64,000 bases of DNA. Source: Capitella teleta (Eukaryota > Annelida > Polychaeta > Capitellidae). The DNA is taken from assembly GCA_000328365.1 (NCBI GenBank), contig KB309449.1, positions 250,603-314,602 of the forward strand, given 5' to 3'. The notes under the pieces are model-generated. The model was not told the DNA's origin. It did no database searches and worked only from the letters and a program-made list of their open reading frames with translations. Made by a program: the position numbers and the translations under genes. This document shows, in pieces, positions 57,865 through 64,000 of the stretch. Position 1 is the stretch's first letter; each line of letters starts with the position of its first letter.

Positions 57865-59447
57865 AATTACGTCTCAGCAGATCTCCACCGATCACCATGA
57901 TTTGTTCTCTTCTCCTGCTCTGTCTGATTGTGACTACAGGAAATGGATCAAAAATATTGCTTCTGCCAACGCCTTTCACAAGCCACATCATTTACTTCAC
58001 CCCAGTTGGAAAAGCGCTGGTTGACGCGGGACATGAGGTCTACATGATCGTCAGTAGTGCATCTAAAAACACAGATGCAGTCACGAAACAAGGCATTCAG
58101 ATCATGCAGTACTTGGCTGAAGATGGAATCTGTCACGTCATCACAGAGTCATACGACAGGAACGTGTCCCTAGGCATGCTGGAAAACCCTGACCCGGGAA
58201 TCTTGACAGGAATCGTGGCTCCCGCGGTGACCAAGGAGTGTGAACTCTTCCTTAAAGACGACTCTCTTCTGAAGCAGGCCAAGGAGGTGAACTTTGACCT
58301 GGCTGTGGTCGACGGACTTTTCTTCGCTCGCTGCTTGTATTTATTCCCAGTTAAACTGGGTATTCCTTACGTCACCATCACCACCTTCCAGGAATTCTGG
58401 ATGATGAAGGTCCCGGCAATGCCATCGCACGTACCTTTCCACTATTTGGGATTCACTCAGAAGATGACCTTCATGCAAAGGATGATAAACACCCTCGTTA
58501 ACATCGCTTGGGTCGTTGGTTCCCACAAATTTTCTGAGCTGCCGGGTGTCATCAAAGACAGGTACAGTGACGTCATCGCACGCGAAGACTTCGATAGTCT
58601 GATCCTCAAGTCAAAACTGTGGTTCTTCAACTCTGACATATCCATTGATTACCCAAAACCTTCGATGCCAAATGTCATCAACATCGGAGGCATGTCTCCC
58701 AAACCAGCAAAGGCATTGGAGGAGGACCTGGGGAAGTGGATGGATGAATCCACCAATGGTGTGATCTTCGCCTCGTTCGGTTCGGTAATTTCACACATTC
58801 CCCTTGAGTTGTCCAACAAACTACTTACAGCATTCGCTCAACTTCCCTACAATGTTTTATGGCGAAACAAAAACATCACCGGCTTAACAATTCCTGACAA
58901 CGTTAGGCCAATGTCCTGGGTGCCACAGAATGACGTACTCGGCCATCCCAACACTGTCGCTTTCATCACTCACTGCGGCAACAGTGGTCAGTTTGAAGCA
59001 CTTTATCACATGGTCCCGATGATCGGCATGCCGGTCTTCGCCGACCAGCCCTACAATAGTCTTCGCATGGAGCAAAAGGGCTTTGGAATCCACATGGATC
59101 TTCGTACATTCAAACCAGAAGAGCTGACTCAGAATATCATCCGTGTGGTAACTGAACCCTCCTTCAGGACCAATATCACCAAAGGATCCGGCATCTTCAA
59201 GAGTAGACAGAGAAAATTGAAGGATATTATTACATTTTGGGTTGAGCATGTGATTGAGCATGGTGCTGATCACCTGAGGTCGTATGCTATGGACATGCCT
59301 GCCTATCAGTACCTTCTCCTCGATGTGTTTGCTGTCTTATTTCTCGTGGCTTTTTTGATGTTTGCAATCATTCTTCTCTTGTGCAGAGTCGCCTGCAAGA
59401 AAATCTCTCAACTTTTTCAAGGAGACAAAAAGGAGAAGAATGAGTAG
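57865..59447 (+). CDS. UDP-glucuronosyltransferase, 516 aa (CDS from ATG 57897)
   Basis: A 3' splice site (CTCTCCACAG) ends at 57864, giving a 5' UTR exon start. The coding sequence 57897-59447 is uninterrupted. It has a signal peptide (MICSLLLLCLIVTTGNG), an N-terminal acceptor domain with the expected catalytic His in TPFTSHIIYF (His30), and a luminal Asp in DLAVVDGLFF. The UDP-sugar-binding signature SWVPQNDVLGHPNTVAFITH (about residues 340-359) then CGNSGQFEALYHMVPMIGMP is followed by DQP. A C-terminal membrane helix (about 472-495, LLLDVFAVLFLVAFLMFAII) and a basic tail (KKISQLFQGDKKEKNE) with a dilysine-like element complete the ER UGT layout. The usual THGG reads THCG here. Known UGTs conjugate lipophilic molecules with a sugar in the ER lumen. 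The substrate is not predictable. Confidence 0.9.
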
Positions 59448-59511
59448 ACCTCTTTGCTTTGCAAGAGTTTATTGGTGGCCATCAAGCGTTCTCTGAGATT
59501 ATTTGTCAGCC

Positions 59512-59517
59512 AATAAA
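59512..59517 (+). terminator. Poly(A) signal of the UGT gene
   Basis: AATAAA lies 65 nt after the UGT stop codon, followed by a T-rich tract. Confidence 0.7.
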
Positions 59518-59529
59518 AGTGATGAAATT

Positions 59530-61560
59530 GATGTAATATTTTTTTTTTTTTTTTTTTTTCTTTTTTGCATTTCTAATTTTTCTGCTTCTTGTACATGTTC
59601 AATGGTTACTCTGTATAGATGTGTAAAAGTTATTGACGCGTTACGGGTGCACTACGTATACAAAAACAAACCCCCCCACTTTAAAAAAAAAAACAGGTTT
59701 CATTTTTTTAATAATATACTTAATTCTGATATATCGTGAAAATATATTAACAAGAAAACCACAAGGGACCTTAATATAAGGCCTAAAATTCTTCAATAAT
59801 ACCCGTGAGTCCATGATCTCAGGTTCGTTCGACGGCCACAGTGCGAATGACATCGAAAGGCGAAAATGATGGTGACGTCGACGAAGCAACCAAACAGAAG
59901 AAATGTGGCATCAATACGGGTGATGATGACGTTGAAGTGCGTTGGAAAAAACAAAGATACGAAACTGCGATTTACAGTGCCCCTGGTACGATGTCATAGC
60001 TGGGGTCGAGAAACATTGGTTCCCTGGGCGACACCTATAAATGGTCAGTCCTCCCGACCGAAAAGACCAAACGTTATGATTATCAGGATTCCAATTATTA
60101 GAGCTATTCAATGCCTTTAAATAGATTGTTTATGTTATATTTATTCGAATGTAAAAGCAATATGACATAGAAAGAAACATAAAATATAAACTCTACTTAA
60201 AACTTAATCATTTAAGAAGTCTCACGCAAATAAAATCTGGGCGCTAAACACGTGGGCTCACAACACCAAATAGCAATATCATTTCAAAACATCAAATTTT
60301 ATCCCATTGCAGTGATCGCCAGTCTGTGAGGCCTAAGTGTTGACAGATGGTGAGCAAGAACGAGGGCTCCTCCTGGTAGCCCTCAACGCATGCTAAAAAG
60401 TTAAGAAATTAACATTTTGGCCAAATGCTCGACAATACAGCACAATTAAATTAAATTAAATTAAAATCCCCAGTCTCTTCTCCGAGTCGCTGCTGCTGTT
60501 CGATTCGGCTCAGCAATCGGTTTCTTGAGAGAGTTGGACAGTCTATCTCTCTCTATCGAGATTGTACTTAGCGCACACCGTCGCTAAAGAGTCACTCACT
60601 GCGCCAAACCCTAGCAAGTGCCGAATGCGTGCAGCCACTCTAGCGGGTGACCACGGAGCCGCCACCGATCTGTATTTTACTTTGAAACTGAATTATTTTC
60701 GACTGCATCAGTTTGTTTATGGGAGATGGTTGTTTTCGGCTCACTTTAATTTCTTATTTTCACTTTGACATCAACTTTATATTCAAGATTTCCTTGTCAC
60801 TAGCCTTCAGAGCTTTGTGTTTTGCAGATCCTGTTATTATTATCAGGCTGTTCCTCACAACATTGTGTAGGTAAACGTGATCAATACTTGATTAATAAAG
60901 ATTCTCTCACGGCTGTCTTTTTTCAGATCAACATGTGTCAACAGATGGCTCAGCCAACTTTATTCCATTATCCTTCATTATCCCAGCAAACTCTGCAACA
61001 CTCAATGATAAATTGCATAGGGGATCAGCAAATGTCCAACAAGTGCAGCCTCATGTTTGATGCAAAGTCGATTCTGGAGCATCACGATTGGGACACAAAT
61101 CGAATGGAAATGCTTGGATTAGTGGATTACGACAAATAAATGATTTTCATGTAGGTGCTTTATTCTTTGAATTTAATAGCATTAGTATTTTTAACCAGGT
61201 CCATTGTGCTGGCTTTCATCTGTTACTGACATTGTATTACTGTTATCAATTGTGTTCTTTTGAGTGCATAATTTATAGTGCTAGCATTATTTTTTATATA
61301 CTATATTTCTTGTTCATTGATTGAGTTCATGATCATATATTGAATCATATAATTATTATATAATTTTGAGCTTTGTGAAAATACCCAATAAGTGGACTTT
61401 TATGAGTTAAATGTAAGTACAAATAGCTATTAAACGCTTCCTTATCGTTTTTTTTTTTTTGTGATTATATTCTGCAAGGAACCACCAACAAAAAGGATTA
61501 AATTTATTATTCTCTGGTTAAACCGATAAAAACATGGGTTTTATTACAACTTTTACCGTT
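59530..61560. other. No gene recognised
   Basis: T homopolymer (59538-59560), a TTAAA repeat near 60448-60470 and otherwise AT-rich sequence. A 106-codon frame at 60822-61139 begins MQILLLLSGCSSQHCVG but shows no domain and lacks a supporting splice pattern, so I leave it uncalled. Confidence 0.4.
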
Positions 61561-61563
61561 TCG

Positions 61564-61625
61564 TATGTTATGATCGCTGAATGCGTTATGCCGATGTGTG
61601 CGTTATGATCACTAAGTGCGTTATA
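61564..61625 (+). repeat. Four-fold GCGTTATGAT-like array, ~18-bp spacing
   Basis: Imperfect copies start at about 61565, 61583, 61600 and 61618: ATGTTATGAT, GCGTTATGCC, GCGTTATGAT and GCGTTATACT. The 17-18 bp spacing matches the arrays at 31743-31806 and in the LTRs. Confidence 0.75.
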
Positions 61626-64000
61626 CTTGCAGCATCTACTGCCGATTTTCGTGTTTCGTGCTCGTTTGCAGAGCCCCCAAGAGTGTAACGCGCAATGGCG
61701 GAATCCACCGTGCCTACAAGCAATCTAGGTAGTAGTGGAGATCATTGTCGCGGATGTATTAAGTCATCCGTATGCGTTAAATTGTTGAGTTACTTGCAAC
61801 AGGAAGTTTCACATGTTATCCAGCTGGGTTAGATTGTTGAGTCAAGTAAATAATGACGAAATATCGCGAGATATCGCGAAATATCGCAAGTTATTCACTC
61901 AACTCTCACACTCAAGTCCCATGAAATTAAAGAGCTATTCATATATCCAGCAACTATGCATCGAAATAGTTTTTAATAATCTGGGTCATTTATGAAAATG
62001 TTGTTTTCAGGCAGTTTCTGAAGACTTGTTGAGCAGTTTATGCGTTACAAATCGTTTCAATAGGCCTTATCATGCAGATCATGAAAGTTCATGGCAACTT
62101 TAAAGTTGTGGAATGTAATATTTGAATAACGTTGCCGTTTTCTTGTCGGTTTAATCATTTGTTCCACACTGATTAACCAAGTAATACTATGACTGAAGCA
62201 TCGTGTTATTATATGATGTACACATGTTTTTGTGCTGAAGCTATGCATTTAGACGACAAGCATGGCGCACTGGCCCATTTGTGGTTACTAGATCAGTAAC
62301 TTAGTAATAATATTAGGTGTAATTGTGAGCAAGTCATTATACAAAACAGAAGAACTTTATCAAACGACTCAACAATTATCATGAGAGTAAGCTTAACAAC
62401 ACCAACGCAATAGGCAGGAAACAGAACCTATTTTGTCAATCCCCCTGTTTCAGTTAGATTTGGATTCCAAATAGTCTAGCTCTGACTCAACGATGTTAAA
62501 GCATTAAAAATGCCGTCTTGTAACGACGTAATCCAGTCAATAACATATAAATTACTCTACCGTTTAATTGGTCGCTCATATGACTACATGTATTCCATTG
62601 ATTCGGTTCGTTGGAGGAAAGCCTCTGACAAACTTAATTTGATCGGCATTGATAATTTTGCACTGTATAATTAAATAAATAGATGAAGTCACTGCATCTT
62701 TGTTTAAGGTTGCAACATGGCAATCTGGTCGTTTGCAAATTAATTGCAATTTATCACCAATAAAGCACCAACTTCCGAGACACTGAGCTTTGTTATGAAA
62801 AGAAAATGTTATACATGTATTCCTCTAGCGGCTCCAGTGAATCTGCGTTGAAAGCTGATGAATGAAAACGACATAGCTTTGAAATCCAAAGGCTGTCTAT
62901 TGCCCTGCGAAGAGTTATCAAAGAAAAGTTACGCTACAGTAAGTAAAATGCCCTGGGGAAAAGCATATGCCAATTTCCTTCCATATTTTAACCACGCATT
63001 TTTTTTTATTCGTCACACCACACTATTTAGTGACTCAATATTACCGTCAAAATACTGATAAACTTGATTTGTGACTGAATGAATATAACTTGCAAAATTC
63101 ATAGGTATTTCTAATCAATAGTTCATATCATTTAAGTATTCAAATAAAGCTAAATAACCTTTATCTTGACCTCTTTCGTCTATATTGTACTTTTCTTCTG
63201 CATTGGAAATTCATTTGTAACCACATGCATTGTAATTAACACTCTTCATGCTTTCGAAACTTCAGGATCAAATCATAATGCAAAGTATTTGCAGCAAAAA
63301 CTGTACTTGTATATGAAAGAACTTTAAGTCAAGCTCTACTTCAACGGCGGAACGAAATGCATCTGCGCCACTTTTCCGCCGCTTTACCGATACGCTTGAT
63401 TGCGTGCGGGGTTTGGAGTGTCATGCGTGGTCTAACTGTACTAGGTCTATGGTAGTGAAGATCATTACCCGAACAAACTGCTTTGGCGCTAAGCATAACG
63501 CACTTCATATTTCATAACATTTCGCAGTTATTTGAATATGGCTTTCTATGTCTTTTATCTCTGACTTGCATCATACTGTTTTGTGGTTAGTAGGATTGTT
63601 TCGGGGTGGCCTACAGTATTAGTATCGGATATTGGTATATTGTATATAATTACATGAAATGTGTGGACGACATAAAACATTGACGAAGTTGTCGAACTAC
63701 CAGTAGACACTATTGAAATAAAACAGGAGATTATAGGAGACAAGGGGTGCGTCGAGGCCTTTTTGATACGTATATGTACAAGTAACCACCTTAACCAACC
63801 CCGACCAAGGCTTTCTGAATATGGTTTCCAGCTACATGTATAAAATTATACCACATAGGACATGGGCATCTTCCCATTGTTTGTATTCATACCTCCTCAT
63901 TGGAGGACTTTGTTTATTGTTGAGCCGTTTGACGTCTGAGTTAATGGTTAGCATTGTGCTTCTGTATTCGTGATATGTTCAATCAATTTATCAATCAATT
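61626..64000. other. No gene recognised to the right edge
   Basis: AT-rich DNA without supportable coding, RNA or mobile features. One related GCATAACGCAC word lies near 63493. Confidence 0.4.

Noticed and set aside
60822-61139. 106-codon frame MQILLLLSGCSSQHC
   Set aside because: No domain and no supporting gene structure. The leader-like start alone is not enough.

Overview
The window is animal nuclear DNA, most likely from a marine invertebrate (amphioxus, hemichordate, echinoderm or similar). The evidence is a Caskin-type neuronal scaffold gene with spliceosomal introns from 53 bp to 4.7 kb, a UDP-glucuronosyltransferase, GT61 and SGNH-type single-exon genes, and many decayed LINEs, MITEs and LTR elements. 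I cannot fix the species. A run of N near 46.7 kb shows that this is a scaffold.

Layout. 0-0.75 kb holds the last exon of a minus-strand ionotropic-receptor-like gene. 0.85-3.23 kb is a 26-bp minisatellite. 3.2-6 kb is a graveyard of repeats: a tRNA-like SINE, a LINE endonuclease piece, an LTR-element remnant, a MITE flanked by TTAA and a diverged direct duplication. 7.1-38.6 kb is one plus-strand gene, the Caskin homologue. It has 19 coding exons (1345 aa): six ankyrin repeats, SH3, two SAM domains, a proline/serine-rich tail and the conserved acidic C-terminus. A CRE-TATA-Inr promoter lies at 7.13-7.18 kb. A second TATA-Inr promoter lies inside intron 8 at 26.84 kb, with its own in-phase first exon beginning MDLLCC. 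This predicts a 1085-aa isoform that has no ankyrin repeats and is possibly lipid-anchored. 38.9-41.74 kb holds two LINE fragments, the second ending in a long TTTA tract.

44.1-59.5 kb is a plus-strand run of short genes for secretory-pathway or membrane proteins: a GT61 glycosyltransferase with a recent internal 37-aa duplication, a small collagen-like protein with a hydrophobic tail, an SGNH/PC-esterase-like type II membrane protein, a broken iduronate-2-sulfatase copy and a UDP-glucuronosyltransferase. A 3.9-kb DNA transposon with long inverted repeats lies among them at 46.0-51.6 kb. Its left terminal repeat was split by a young LTR element with identical 319-bp LTRs. I recognise no gene from 59.6 kb to the end.

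The strongest signals not explained by the gene list are three. The first is the internal alternative promoter and first exon of Caskin. The second is a strongly over-represented 10-mer, GCGTTATGAT, with 16 exact copies, several in arrays spaced 16-19 bp. It sits mostly in Caskin introns, and related arrays occur in the LTRs. The third is a large excess of the CRE palindrome TGACGTCA (14 copies).
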